8,111 nucleotides of DNA from an uncultured Rhodospirillaceae bacterium (GCA_900313185.1 OMQI01000109.1:1-8111), one strand, 5' to 3'. Shown: positions 1 through 6,576, counted from the stretch's first letter. A program made the numbers and translations. The notes: generated by a model not told the origin, from the sequence alone.

Positions 1-408
1 GATAGCCGTAACAGTCATCAAACTCATAGTCACAAACCAACCTTGCCACCAACGCAACTTACCTTTTTCATCTTTAAAGTGAACACAGCTGAGCCATATA
101 ACGGATAGTGATATTACCATAATGACCACATTTCCGAACACGCCGTCCAGAACTCCCAAAATAATGGAAGTTAATCCTAAAGAACCGGTAAAATTCCAAG
201 AAGTTCGAGCACAACGAAGATGTTGTTCGTGTGCCGAAGACTTCTTATCAGACCATTCGCTCTTAATATTCAAATACATAAATACTGCATTTGCCGAAAG
301 AGCAATAAGCCACACATACCAAGATGCTTCTGCTACAAAACAAGCAACTCCGACCAATGCCATACAAAACAACATTGATAAAGCGCATAAAAAATTGAAT
401 TTGTTCAT
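1..408 (-). CDS. Multi-helix membrane protein of unknown function, N-terminal part (runs off left edge)
   Basis: The reading frame is open from an ATG at 406-408 to the window edge, giving 136 codons with no stop, so the C-terminus is missing. I do not recognise a family. Hydrophobic stretches at about residues 5-26, 28-47, 74-88, 90-109 and from 122 onward indicate four or five membrane helices. The loop at 48-72 is polar and charged (SEWSDKK, EQHLRCAR), and a second charged loop at 111-120 contains DEKGK. The Shine-Dalgarno is weak (GGG about six bases upstream), but the start follows a strong promoter-like sequence and no other ATG precedes the first helix. It lies downstream of the ankyrin gene on the same strand with an 85-bp gap and could be its own transcription unit. 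The opposite strand also has a 101-codon frame here, but its composition is not membrane-like and it lacks a good ribosome site. Function is unknown. Confidence 0.7.
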   Translation of the reverse strand, partial: MNKFNFLCALSMLFCMALVGVACFVAEASWYVWLIALSANAVFMYLNIKSEWSDKKSSAHEQHLRCARTSWNFTGSLGLTSIILGVLDGVFGNVVIMVISLSVIWLSCVHFKDEKGKLRWWQGWFVTMSLMTVTAI

Positions 409-431
409 AAGCCCAAAATTATATTAAACAA

Positions 432-486
432 AAAAATTCTCATTATTATATAAAGATGCTCTTATTATACAGTAATGAAAATTTTT
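432..486. repeat. AT-rich inverted repeat between ankyrin gene and membrane protein gene; possible terminator
   Basis: Arms at 432-445 and 473-486 are inverted copies matching at 13 of 14 positions (mismatch at 439/479). The 27-base centre can form a further small stem (AAGA 453-456 with TCTT 460-463). Read on the minus strand, the last arm runs into seven T residues (436-430). It may therefore act as an intrinsic terminator for the ankyrin gene, although the stem is almost all A-T and would be weak. It overlaps the promoter at 464-491, whose start point would fall within the loop. Confidence 0.4.
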
Positions 487-491
487 GTCAA
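464..491 (-). promoter_or_regulatory. Near-consensus sigma-70 promoter for the left-edge membrane protein
   Basis: On the minus strand a perfect -35 TTGACA (486-491) is separated by 16 bp from a perfect -10 TATAAT (464-469). Transcription would start near 457, leaving a 5' leader of about 49 bases before the ATG at 408. The -35 begins two bases after the stop codon of the ankyrin gene. A second TATAAT on the same strand (445-450) has no good -35. Two exact hexamers at near-ideal spacing are unlikely by chance even in AT-rich DNA, although start-site mapping is lacking. Confidence 0.6.
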
Positions 492-493
492 TA

Positions 494-1210
494 TTATTGT
501 GTAAGCATTTCAGATATTTGCTCGTCTTTAGCATAATCGGCTGCTGTTTTGCCTTTTTTATCACGAACGCTTACTTTAGCTCCTCTTTCCAATAGCAGGC
601 TTATAACCTCCGGATCATCGTTAAATGCGGCTGCATACATCAATGCGGTTCTGCCGTTATTATCTCTGGCATTTATGTCTGCACCATATTGCAGCAGCAT
701 TTTTATAACTTTCGGCGTCACATCTACACGGCAGACATTCATCAAAAGTGTTCTGCCTTTAGCATCACGAGCATTGACATCGTGCGGTGCATATTGTGCC
801 GCTTGCAATTGATTATTATTTTTTCCGCCAAAACTGTCGATTAATGCCTGTGCCATATGGTCAATATTTATATCACCACCACCGGCACCATTGGCGAACA
901 TATCAGCCATCGTAGCCAAACTTTGGCGTTGGCCTGAGTTGTTATTACCATTCAAACCACGTTTGGTAACTGCATCCAACATCGTATTTTTTACACCGTC
1001 GGAACCGGAATTAAGCAACGCATCAAGCCAATTGGAACTGTTTTGATTTTTTGAGCTGACAACTCCGGTCATCCCCTGAATCGTATAATCCAAAAGCTTA
1101 TCGGCTATCACTGCACGATTTATATATATAAGGTATCCGCAACCAAATAAAATCAGAATCACCACAACAATGATTTGCAAACATGTCTTTAAAATAAAAG
1201 AATCGCGCAT
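494..1210 (-). CDS. Membrane-anchored ankyrin-repeat protein
   Basis: This encodes 238 residues from the ATG at 1208-1210. That start is preferred because a purine-rich Shine-Dalgarno (GGAGAGAGGA, 1214-1223) lies directly before it. The longer frame begins at a TTG (1225) that overlaps this ribosome site. Residues 9-30 form one hydrophobic helix (signal anchor). Residues 31-140 are a polar, Asn/Gly/Ser-rich linker. Residues about 144-238 hold two clear ankyrin repeats and a partial third: GRTLLM (152-157) with LLQYGADINARD, GRTALMYAA (186-194) with LLLERGAKVSVRD, and GKTAADYA (220-227). Ankyrin repeats bind protein partners; nothing here shows catalysis. No secretion signal other than the anchor is visible, so whether the repeats face the cytoplasm or periplasm is unsettled. 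It is divergent from the small membrane protein at 1361-1696. Partner and role are unknown. Confidence 0.85.
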   Translation of the reverse strand: MRDSFILKTCLQIIVVVILILFGCGYLIYINRAVIADKLLDYTIQGMTGVVSSKNQNSSNWLDALLNSGSDGVKNTMLDAVTKRGLNGNNNSGQRQSLATMADMFANGAGGGDINIDHMAQALIDSFGGKNNNQLQAAQYAPHDVNARDAKGRTLLMNVCRVDVTPKVIKMLLQYGADINARDNNGRTALMYAAAFNDDPEVISLLLERGAKVSVRDKKGKTAADYAKDEQISEMLTQ

Positions 1211-1213
1211 TTT

Positions 1214-1223
1214 TCCTCTCTCC
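1214..1223 (-). promoter_or_regulatory. Ribosome binding site that decides the ankyrin gene start
   Basis: The minus-strand sequence GGAGAGAGGA lies just before the ATG at 1210, with GGAG nine bases and AGG four bases from the start. The alternative in-frame TTG at 1225 falls at the edge of this site and has no comparable purine run of its own, so the shorter protein is favoured. Confidence 0.6.
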
Positions 1224-1287
1224 AATAATGGTTAGAGATTATCATATTAACCGAATTATGCAACTGTTTAAATTTATTGTGGAAATA

Positions 1288-1316
1288 TTGCCGTTTTTTA
1301 TTATCAAAGTTTTAAT
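1288..1316 (+). promoter_or_regulatory. Candidate promoter for the small membrane protein gene
   Basis: TTGCCG (1288-1293) and TTTAAT (1311-1316) are spaced by 17 bp. They match the sigma-70 -35 at four and the -10 at five of six positions. The start would be near 1323, about 38 bases before the ATG at 1361. The region 1211-1360 separates two divergent genes. The ankyrin gene's own promoter must lie there or overlap this one, but no clear pair stands out for it; TATGAT is present on the minus strand near 1233-1238 without a good -35. Confidence 0.35.
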
Positions 1317-1360
1317 TATTTGTGAATATTATTAAAGAGAATTTTAAGGAGTATATAAAT

Positions 1361-1696
1361 ATGTTTTGGAAAGTTACTAAAGGAATTTTGTTGGCGGGAT
1401 TGATAATATTCTATGCCGTTAATCTTTATAACAGCAGAAATGACTTGTATGGCGCACTTTTATTTAACCGATTAAATTTCATCGCCCTTGTGCTGATACT
1501 TTATCTGGCGGCCGATTATATTAAAGTTTGCACTACTTTGTGTTTGCTTGTAGTTGCCGGTGGTATTTTATTCCACGGCTATATGTATTATAATGTTTAT
1601 ATGGCTTCTCGTGAAGGTGTTGACGTTTCACAGGTTAAGTCATGCAGCAGTTCAGGAGATTCTTGGTATAGCAAACTTAATAAAAACTGCTACTAA
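1361..1696 (+). CDS. Small three-helix membrane protein of unknown function
   Basis: This encodes 111 residues from the ATG at 1361, chosen because AAGGAG (1346-1351) lies nine bases upstream. A GTG at 1322 would add 13 residues but lies upstream of that ribosome site. Hydrophobic stretches at about 5-22, 36-52 and 55-75 indicate three membrane helices. The C-terminal 35 residues are polar and contain two cysteines (KSC near 93 and the penultimate residue), which could form a disulfide if this tail faces the periplasm. I recognise no family. The only plus-strand gene in the window, it is convergent with ftsZ and divergent from the ankyrin gene, and it ends in a strong hairpin terminator 14 bases past its stop. 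It is probably monocistronic. The coherent helix pattern, ribosome site and terminator support it as a real gene. Confidence 0.75.
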   Translation: MFWKVTKGILLAGLIIFYAVNLYNSRNDLYGALLFNRLNFIALVLILYLAADYIKVCTTLCLLVVAGGILFHGYMYYNVYMASREGVDVSQVKSCSSSGDSWYSKLNKNCY

Positions 1697-1709
1697 AATA
1701 TAATACGTT

Positions 1710-1735
1710 AAAAAGCTCCCTGCTGGGAGCTTTTT
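1710..1735 (+). terminator. Intrinsic terminator after the small membrane protein gene, likely bidirectional
   Basis: An 11-bp perfect stem (1710-1720 with 1725-1735) encloses a TGCT loop. Its core is GCTCCC/GGGAGC, and it is flanked by a run of T on the right (1731-1738) and a run of A on the left. The plus-strand reading is a classic rho-independent terminator. The symmetric A and T runs let it also stop minus-strand transcripts leaving ftsZ. Confidence 0.9.
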
Positions 1736-1748
1736 TTTGTACGCTACA

Positions 1749-1784
1749 AAAAAACAAGTGACATTTTCACGCCCCTTGTTTTTT
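1749..1784 (-). terminator. Intrinsic terminator after ftsZ
   Basis: The arms AAAAAACAAG (1749-1758) and CTTGTTTTTT (1775-1784) pair over 10 bp, and a small inner TGA/TCA stem lies in the loop. On the minus strand the stem ends in a run of T (1754-1748). It begins 15 bp past the ftsZ stop, so it fits as the end of the dcw transcript, backed up by the stronger hairpin at 1710-1735. The A-T-rich stem makes it the weaker of the two. Confidence 0.65.
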
Positions 1785-1798
1785 CTTTATCGATAGTA

Positions 1799-3511
1799 CT
1801 ATTTTCTTCTTAAGAAAGCAGGTATATCCAAATCTTCACCGGATAAATCGAAATCATCATCGGTTCCGGTTTTGCTGTCCAACGAAGAAGAAAATCTGAC
1901 TTCCTGATGTTTAGGCATATCTTCGTTAGCCTTGCGACGAGTTCTAAGACCGATAACTCTCTCAATAAAACTAGGGCGGGAAGATGTTTCTTCCGAAACC
2001 GCACTTTCTTTCTTGCTTTCAAAATCATTTTCCGGCAAGTCATCGCCTTTGAAGATTGAAGTATCATTACCTTTGAACAAAATAGGTTCTTCATCATCAA
2101 CCGGACCGAAACCTTCAATTGAAGTATTACCTGAGAAAAAATCATCATCTGTTACCAATGCATTTAATTCTTCGTCGGCTTTTTCGTTCTCTTCACTTTT
2201 ATTATCATTGTTCATAATGGCTGTAAACAAAGCCGAAGCTTGCGGAACTTCCGGCAATTCTTCGGATTTATCCAGCGAAGCAAAATCATCATCCAATGAA
2301 GTTTCGTCGGCTTTGCTTAATTCACTCAATTCTTCAATTTGCGAATCAATATCCTCGGTGACATCTTCATTCAATTCGTCCAAAATACTTTCACTTTTAT
2401 CCTCAATTATTTCTTCCGGTTCGCTGATCGGATTATACGCCGGAACCTCAACCGTCGGAACAAAAGTTGTATCATCATAACTTTGATCAATCAAAGACGG
2501 TTCTTCTTGCGGCGCTTTAGGTTCTTCACGTCTTAGTACCCCGTCATTAATTCCTGTTACGACAATAGATACTCTGATTTTGCCTTCCAATCCTTCGTCA
2601 TAGCTTGAACCAAAAATAATATTGGCATCATCTCCGACTTCTTCTTTAATTGTATCGGCAGCTTCTGCCAATTCCGGCAATGTAATATCCTGACCTCCGG
2701 TAATATTAATCAGCACACCCTTGGCACCTTGCATTGTGCAATCGTCCAACAGCGGATTCGACAACGCCTGTCTGGCAGCCTCTTTAGCTCTGCCTTTGCC
2801 GCTGGCTTCACCGGTTCCCATTATGGCCTTACCTTTATCTTCCATAATATTTCTGACATCGGCAAAATCCAAATTTATAAGCCCCGGCATCATCATCAAG
2901 TCGGTAATGGAGCGAACACCGGAATACAACACATTATCAGCCATTTTGAATGCTTCCGACAACGTGGTATTCTCGTCTGCTATGCGGAATAAATTTTGGT
3001 TAGGTATAACTATAATGCTGTCAACTTCTTTAATAAAGCTCTCCAATGCTTTATCGGCGATTTCCATACGTTTTTTACCTTCAAACCCGAAAGGTTTGGT
3101 TACCACGCCGACGGTTAATATTCCTTTTTCTTTGGCAATGTGCGCCACAACCGGAGCAGCACCCGAACCGGTACCGCCGCCCATACCGGCAGTAATAAAT
3201 ACCATATTCATACCGTTTAATGCGTCGGCAATTTTCTCTTTAGCCTCTTCTGCGGCCAACTTACCGATTTCAGGTCTGGCACCTGCGCCTAAGCCTTTGG
3301 TTATTTCCAAACCCAACTGAATTTTATTACTGGCAGAAGAATGAGCGAGTGCCTGCGCATCGGTGTTTGCCACTACAAAATCGACTCCGCCCAAACTTTG
3401 AGCAATCATATTATTAACGGCATTACCGCCGCCACCTCCGACTCCTACAACGGCTATACGAGGTTTCAAATCCGCAACCGTTGTATCGGCAACACCTAAA
3501 TTTATTGACAT
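1799..3511 (-). CDS. ftsZ: Cell division protein FtsZ
   Basis: FtsZ is the tubulin-like GTPase that polymerises into the cytoplasmic Z ring. The 570-residue protein has an N-terminal GTP-binding domain with GGGGGNAVNNMI (25-36) and the tubulin signature GGGTGSGAAP (111-120). The T7 loop NLDFADVR (213-220) carries the catalytic aspartates. The second domain contains GTGEASGKGRA (232-242) and ends near residue 325. A long Asp/Glu/Ser-rich linker follows (about 330-555), then the conserved tail LDIPAFLRRK (561-570) that binds FtsA and other partners. At 570 residues it is much longer than E. coli FtsZ (about 383) and within the range of long-linker alphaproteobacterial forms. A basic helix-like island (SFIERVIGLRTRRK, 514-527) interrupts the acidic linker. 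The ATG has GGGAG nine bases upstream (3521-3525). It is the last gene of the cluster, 83 bp after ftsA, and is followed by two terminators; lpxC, the usual next gene in this class, is not there. Confidence 0.98.
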   Translation of the reverse strand: MSINLGVADTTVADLKPRIAVVGVGGGGGNAVNNMIAQSLGGVDFVVANTDAQALAHSSASNKIQLGLEITKGLGAGARPEIGKLAAEEAKEKIADALNGMNMVFITAGMGGGTGSGAAPVVAHIAKEKGILTVGVVTKPFGFEGKKRMEIADKALESFIKEVDSIIVIPNQNLFRIADENTTLSEAFKMADNVLYSGVRSITDLMMMPGLINLDFADVRNIMEDKGKAIMGTGEASGKGRAKEAARQALSNPLLDDCTMQGAKGVLINITGGQDITLPELAEAADTIKEEVGDDANIIFGSSYDEGLEGKIRVSIVVTGINDGVLRREEPKAPQEEPSLIDQSYDDTTFVPTVEVPAYNPISEPEEIIEDKSESILDELNEDVTEDIDSQIEELSELSKADETSLDDDFASLDKSEELPEVPQASALFTAIMNNDNKSEENEKADEELNALVTDDDFFSGNTSIEGFGPVDDEEPILFKGNDTSIFKGDDLPENDFESKKESAVSEETSSRPSFIERVIGLRTRRKANEDMPKHQEVRFSSSLDSKTGTDDDFDLSGEDLDIPAFLRRK

Positions 3512-3562
3512 ATTCTCATTCTCCCGTTCAAAAAGTTGACATTATTTCTTATTTTGCAAATT

Positions 3563-3581
3563 AACTTAAATAAATTAAGTT
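3563..3581. repeat. Perfect inverted repeat in the ftsA-ftsZ gap
   Basis: AACTTAA (3563-3569) and TTAAGTT (3575-3581) form a perfect 7-bp palindrome with a 5-base centre. It lies 14 bp past the ftsA stop and about 52 bp before the ftsZ start. It has no following T run on the ftsZ-coding strand, so it is not a standard terminator. It could be an operator or a small RNA hairpin affecting the amount or stability of ftsZ message. AT-rich DNA yields such palindromes fairly easily, so function is uncertain. Confidence 0.35.
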
Positions 3582-3594
3582 TTAGTTACCATTT

Positions 3595-4833
3595 TTATGA
3601 ATTTTGCCGAATCCAATTAAATATTTTAGCTATTTTGCTACCCTCACCTATCGGATTGCTGACTATTTTTTTAGGTTTTCGTTCTATATTATTGGTAGCA
3701 AACAGGAGCATTCCGAGAGCTGTTGAAAAAACAGGGTTATTCAATTTATCAGGCAAATCGGCTATATTACGAGGATTGCCCAAACGAACCTGCTTATCCA
3801 AAATCATCTTAGCCACATCTCTTATACCTCTTAATTGGCTACATCCTCCGGTTAATACAACACGATGATTAGGAGCATTATGCAAACCGTGATCATCTAA
3901 CTTGCACTTTATCATTTCAAACATTTCTTCCACACGAGGAACAATAATATTAATCAATTCTGAACGCGGCAAAATTCTGGCACTGTTATCATCTTCCTCG
4001 CCCAGCGGGAAAACACTGATATTCGTTCTTTCATCGTTACCGATTCCAAAAGCATACCCTTCTCTGACTTTTAAATCCTCGGCGTGTTCAAACGAGGTGG
4101 TAAGACCGTAAGTAATATCTTTGGTGATATGGATTCCTCCGACCGGCAATGTTGAAAATGCTACCGGAAAACCATCTTTAAAAGTAGCGATACTGGTAGT
4201 TCCGCCGCCTATATCGATAATGGTGGCTCCGTATTCTCGTTCATCTTCGATCAAGCAAGCCAAACCAGATGCATACGCCGACAGAACTTTAGAATCGATA
4301 TTTAAACGAGCCTCTTCCACCACAGATGACAGATTTTTATATAATATGTTAGGATACATTCCGAGTAAAATATTAACCGCCAACTTATCGCCGTATATAT
4401 TGCGAGGATCTTTAATATTTTCTCCATCATCAACCTTATAATTTGTAAGCAAACAATGGATTAATTCGTTCTTACCGACATCAATTTTAGCCAAGCCTTT
4501 TTCCATCAACTTGTTAATATCAGCCTCACCAATAGGGCGACTCCGTTTCAATGCAATGGAAGCATCGTATATACTGGCACAAGTTTTTTCACCCGACACA
4601 TTGAGAATAACTCCGTTAATTCGCTCATGCGCATTTTGCTCGGCCGCTTCCACCGCACTACAGACCGAAAGTGTCGCATTATTTATATCGGTAATAACAC
4701 CGTTTTTAATGCCTTTGGAAGCATTATATCCGTAACCGGCCATTTTTATTTTTTTATCTTTATTTATATGAGCTATTATACAGCAGACCTTGGAAGAACC
4801 AATGTCAAGTGCGGCGACAATCGGGTGATTCAA
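3595..4833 (-). CDS. ftsA: Cell division protein FtsA
   Basis: FtsA is the actin-like ATPase that tethers FtsZ to the inner membrane and signals to the septal synthase. The 412 residues show phosphate-1 AALDIGSSKVCCI (7-19), the FtsA-specific 1C domain at about 84-160, phosphate-2 TIIDIGGGTTSIA (204-216) and the adenosine motif VVLTGGCSQLRGI (325-337). The end is a C-terminal amphipathic helix, SKIAKIFNWIRQ (399-410), the membrane-targeting sequence. The length matches the family. The start is a TTG at 4831-4833: AGAGGA (4841-4846) sits seven bases upstream and no ATG lies in frame before the essential nucleotide-binding segment. It is 22 bp after ftsQ and upstream of ftsZ, the standard order. 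The rare start codon may lower its yield relative to FtsZ. Confidence 0.97.
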   Translation of the reverse strand: MNHPIVAALDIGSSKVCCIIAHINKDKKIKMAGYGYNASKGIKNGVITDINNATLSVCSAVEAAEQNAHERINGVILNVSGEKTCASIYDASIALKRSRPIGEADINKLMEKGLAKIDVGKNELIHCLLTNYKVDDGENIKDPRNIYGDKLAVNILLGMYPNILYKNLSSVVEEARLNIDSKVLSAYASGLACLIEDEREYGATIIDIGGGTTSIATFKDGFPVAFSTLPVGGIHITKDITYGLTTSFEHAEDLKVREGYAFGIGNDERTNISVFPLGEEDDNSARILPRSELINIIVPRVEEMFEMIKCKLDDHGLHNAPNHRVVLTGGCSQLRGIRDVAKMILDKQVRLGNPRNIADLPDKLNNPVFSTALGMLLFATNNIERKPKKIVSNPIGEGSKIAKIFNWIRQNS

Positions 4834-4840
4834 TGTTGTA

Positions 4841-4846
4841 TCCTCT
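4841..4846 (-). promoter_or_regulatory. Shine-Dalgarno that fixes the TTG start of ftsA
   Basis: AGAGGA on the minus strand is seven bases from the TTG at 4833. The next in-frame ATG is codon 31, which would remove the phosphate-1 loop, so TTG is the only workable start. Confidence 0.7.
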
Positions 4847-4855
4847 ATGTTAATA

Positions 4856-5665
4856 TTATTTCTTTTCGGTGCTTTCGCCCGCTGTGTTTAAACGGACTAT
4901 TACCTTATTTTTTAACCTTAAATCAATAAAGGTTAATTTTCTTTTAAGAATACCTTTTGTTTTATCTAATTTAACTAACTTTTTCCAAGCTGCGGCAAAG
5001 TCTTCTTCCGGCATTTTTACGGTGATTCCTTTTTCAACATCGTCAAAAATGAGGTTCCAGCGTCTTCCGGAAATATAGTTGGCAGCTTTAAGACGTTCAT
5101 ACAACTCTTTATCTTTACTCACAACCTTAAAGAGTTCGTTGAAATGTTCCGGCGCACCTTCGCCGATAATTTGCATAACATTCTTTTGCGGAACATATTC
5201 GGTTTCTATGATTTTTCCGTCCTCATCAATCGGATAAAATTCGTTTTTATATTGCCAAATAGATTTTATCTCTTTTTCCCTGATACTTATGTGAATTACA
5301 TTCGGGAAATATCTTCTGCTTACGCTGGCCTCTTTTACCCATGGTAAAGTTTTGACCTTATCGCAGACCTCTTTCAAATCAATTTCCAAAATATTGTCGC
5401 CACGTTTTAAGTTTATAACCTGCAAAACATCTTTTTTAAGTGTTTTAACCCGACCTTCCAATGTTACATCATCCAATCCCCAACCGACAACAGCAGTTTT
5501 TTGATATATCTGACTCAACAACGAATCTATTTGTTTACTGACCAAATTGTGGCGAAAAGTGATAACTCCCAGAGTTATAAGCCATATACATCCCAACAGC
5601 AGAAGATTACCTAGCAATCTGTACGGCCACACAACCGTTTCATATATTTTGTTATCAGCAACCAA
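4856..5665 (-). CDS. ftsQ: Cell division protein FtsQ (POTRA domain)
   Basis: FtsQ is a single-pass inner membrane protein that recruits FtsL/FtsB and links the cytoplasmic ring to septal wall synthesis in the periplasm. The 269 residues have a short cytoplasmic N-terminus, a membrane helix at about 17-37 and a POTRA domain at about 57-132. POTRA landmarks are VTLEGRVKT (67-75), GDNILEIDL (89-97) and LPWVKEASVSRRYFPNVI (107-124). A beta domain follows at about 133-258, with RRWNLIF (201-207) and VKMPEEDF (216-223). The start is TTG at 5663-5665, with AGGAG nine bases upstream inside the end of murB; the next in-frame ATG (codon 164) would delete the helix and POTRA domain. It lies 5 bp after murB and 22 bp before ftsA, indicating one transcript. 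The usual ddl gene before ftsQ is absent. Confidence 0.95.
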   Translation of the reverse strand: MVADNKIYETVVWPYRLLGNLLLLGCIWLITLGVITFRHNLVSKQIDSLLSQIYQKTAVVGWGLDDVTLEGRVKTLKKDVLQVINLKRGDNILEIDLKEVCDKVKTLPWVKEASVSRRYFPNVIHISIREKEIKSIWQYKNEFYPIDEDGKIIETEYVPQKNVMQIIGEGAPEHFNELFKVVSKDKELYERLKAANYISGRRWNLIFDDVEKGITVKMPEEDFAAAWKKLVKLDKTKGILKRKLTFIDLRLKNKVIVRLNTAGESTEKK

Positions 5666-5670
5666 TTTTA

Positions 5671-6576
5671 TTATCTCCTGCCCACTTTATTGACTTCCAT
5701 TTCTAATTCAATACCATATTTATCTTTAACCAGACGAATTACTTCATCGCAAAGTTTTTCTATATCTGCAGCGTTAGCGGTTCCGTCATTTTGCAAAAAA
5801 TTACAATGCTGAGGTGACATCTGTGCTCCACCTATTTTCAATTTATCGGCCCCGCTGTTTTTAATCAGTTCCCATGCACGCATTTGCGGCGGATTTTTAA
5901 ATGTAGAACCTGCTGTTCTTATACCCTGAGGCTGATGTGTTTTACGATATTGCGCCTGTTCTTCAATCAATGCTTTAACATCATCGGTATTTTTCTTTTC
6001 ATAGCGCAAACTTAATTCCGTTACTATCCAATCAGCTGGAAAATCACTATGTCGGTATGAAAAATGAAAATCTTGATTTTTTACCGTAAAAATTTCACCT
6101 TTGCCGTTAATTACTTTGGCCGAAATCAAAACATCAGATATTTCTCGTCCGAAACAACCGGCATTTGAGCGCAAAGCTCCTCCCAAGCACCCCGGAATCG
6201 AACACAAGAACTCCAAACCGCCGAGACCTTCATCTTCCACAGTTTTTTTCAAAACATTATTCAGCAAACCTGCTCCGCAGATTATTTTATCACTTTCCAC
6301 TTTCACTTTGCGGAAGTTTTCATCAGCCAATTTAATTACCACGCCTTCTATACCGCCGTCACGCACCAATAAATTAGCGCCTCCGCCCAAAACAAAAACT
6401 TGCACATTCTCATCTTTATTTTGCAGAAAATATTGCAAATCTTCAGTATCTTTCGGAAAGAACATCACATCAGCCGGACCGCCGACATTAAGCCAAGTGT
6501 AATTCTTAAGCATCTCTCCTGATTTATACTTGCCGCGTATTTCCGGCAATTGTTTTAAGTTCTCGGCAGTATTCAT
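5671..6576 (-). CDS. murB: UDP-N-acetylenolpyruvoylglucosamine reductase MurB
   Basis: MurB is the cytoplasmic FAD enzyme that uses NADPH to reduce UDP-GlcNAc-enolpyruvate to UDP-MurNAc, the second committed step of peptidoglycan precursor synthesis. The 301 residues show NYTWLNVGGPAD (25-36) and FAD-binding VLGGGANLLVRDGGI (62-76). SIPGCLGGALRSNAG (126-140), the YRHS motif (174-177, Arg175) and AGSTFKNP (222-229, with Ser224 the likely proton donor) follow. The C-terminal GIELEMEV (288-295) supplies the conserved glutamate, probably Glu292. The length and short substrate-loop arrangement fit the shorter, type II MurB rather than the E. coli type. The ATG overlaps the ftsW stop (ATGA, 6573-6576) and has AAGGA six bases upstream, so the two are likely translationally coupled. 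In related clusters murG and murC lie between ftsW and murB; here they do not. Confidence 0.97.
   Translation of the reverse strand: MNTAENLKQLPEIRGKYKSGEMLKNYTWLNVGGPADVMFFPKDTEDLQYFLQNKDENVQVFVLGGGANLLVRDGGIEGVVIKLADENFRKVKVESDKIICGAGLLNNVLKKTVEDEGLGGLEFLCSIPGCLGGALRSNAGCFGREISDVLISAKVINGKGEIFTVKNQDFHFSYRHSDFPADWIVTELSLRYEKKNTDDVKALIEEQAQYRKTHQPQGIRTAGSTFKNPPQMRAWELIKNSGADKLKIGGAQMSPQHCNFLQNDGTANAADIEKLCDEVIRLVKDKYGIELEMEVNKVGRR
5675..5679 (-). promoter_or_regulatory. Shine-Dalgarno that fixes the TTG start of ftsQ
   Basis: AGGAG overlaps the last two sense codons of murB and lies nine bases from the ftsQ TTG. Its position inside the upstream gene's end suggests coupled translation of murB and ftsQ. 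Confidence 0.65.

Noticed and set aside
122..427. 101-codon plus-strand frame at the left edge
   Set aside because: The opposite strand encodes a coherent multi-helix membrane protein with a strong promoter. The plus-strand frame has shadow-like composition and no ribosome site.
1211..1225. Longer ankyrin protein starting at TTG 1225
   Set aside because: The added codons coincide with the Shine-Dalgarno of the ATG at 1210, so the shorter start is preferred.
1932..2480. 182-codon serine-rich open frame on the plus strand
   Set aside because: It is antisense to the Asp/Glu-rich FtsZ linker, whose codons read as Ser/Phe/Leu on the other strand. It has no ribosome site and is a shadow of ftsZ.
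2721..3320. 199-codon open frame on the plus strand
   Set aside because: It lies wholly antisense to the conserved FtsZ GTPase domain. The frame is kept open by the composition of ftsZ and has no recognisable protein features.
3561..3581. Possible CtrA site before ftsZ
   Set aside because: CtrA binds TTAA-N7-TTAA. The TTAA pairs here are spaced by 5 or 10 bases, so the motif does not fit.
6101..6502. 133-codon plus-strand frame
   Set aside because: It is antisense to murB, which has all its catalytic motifs, and there is no start context.
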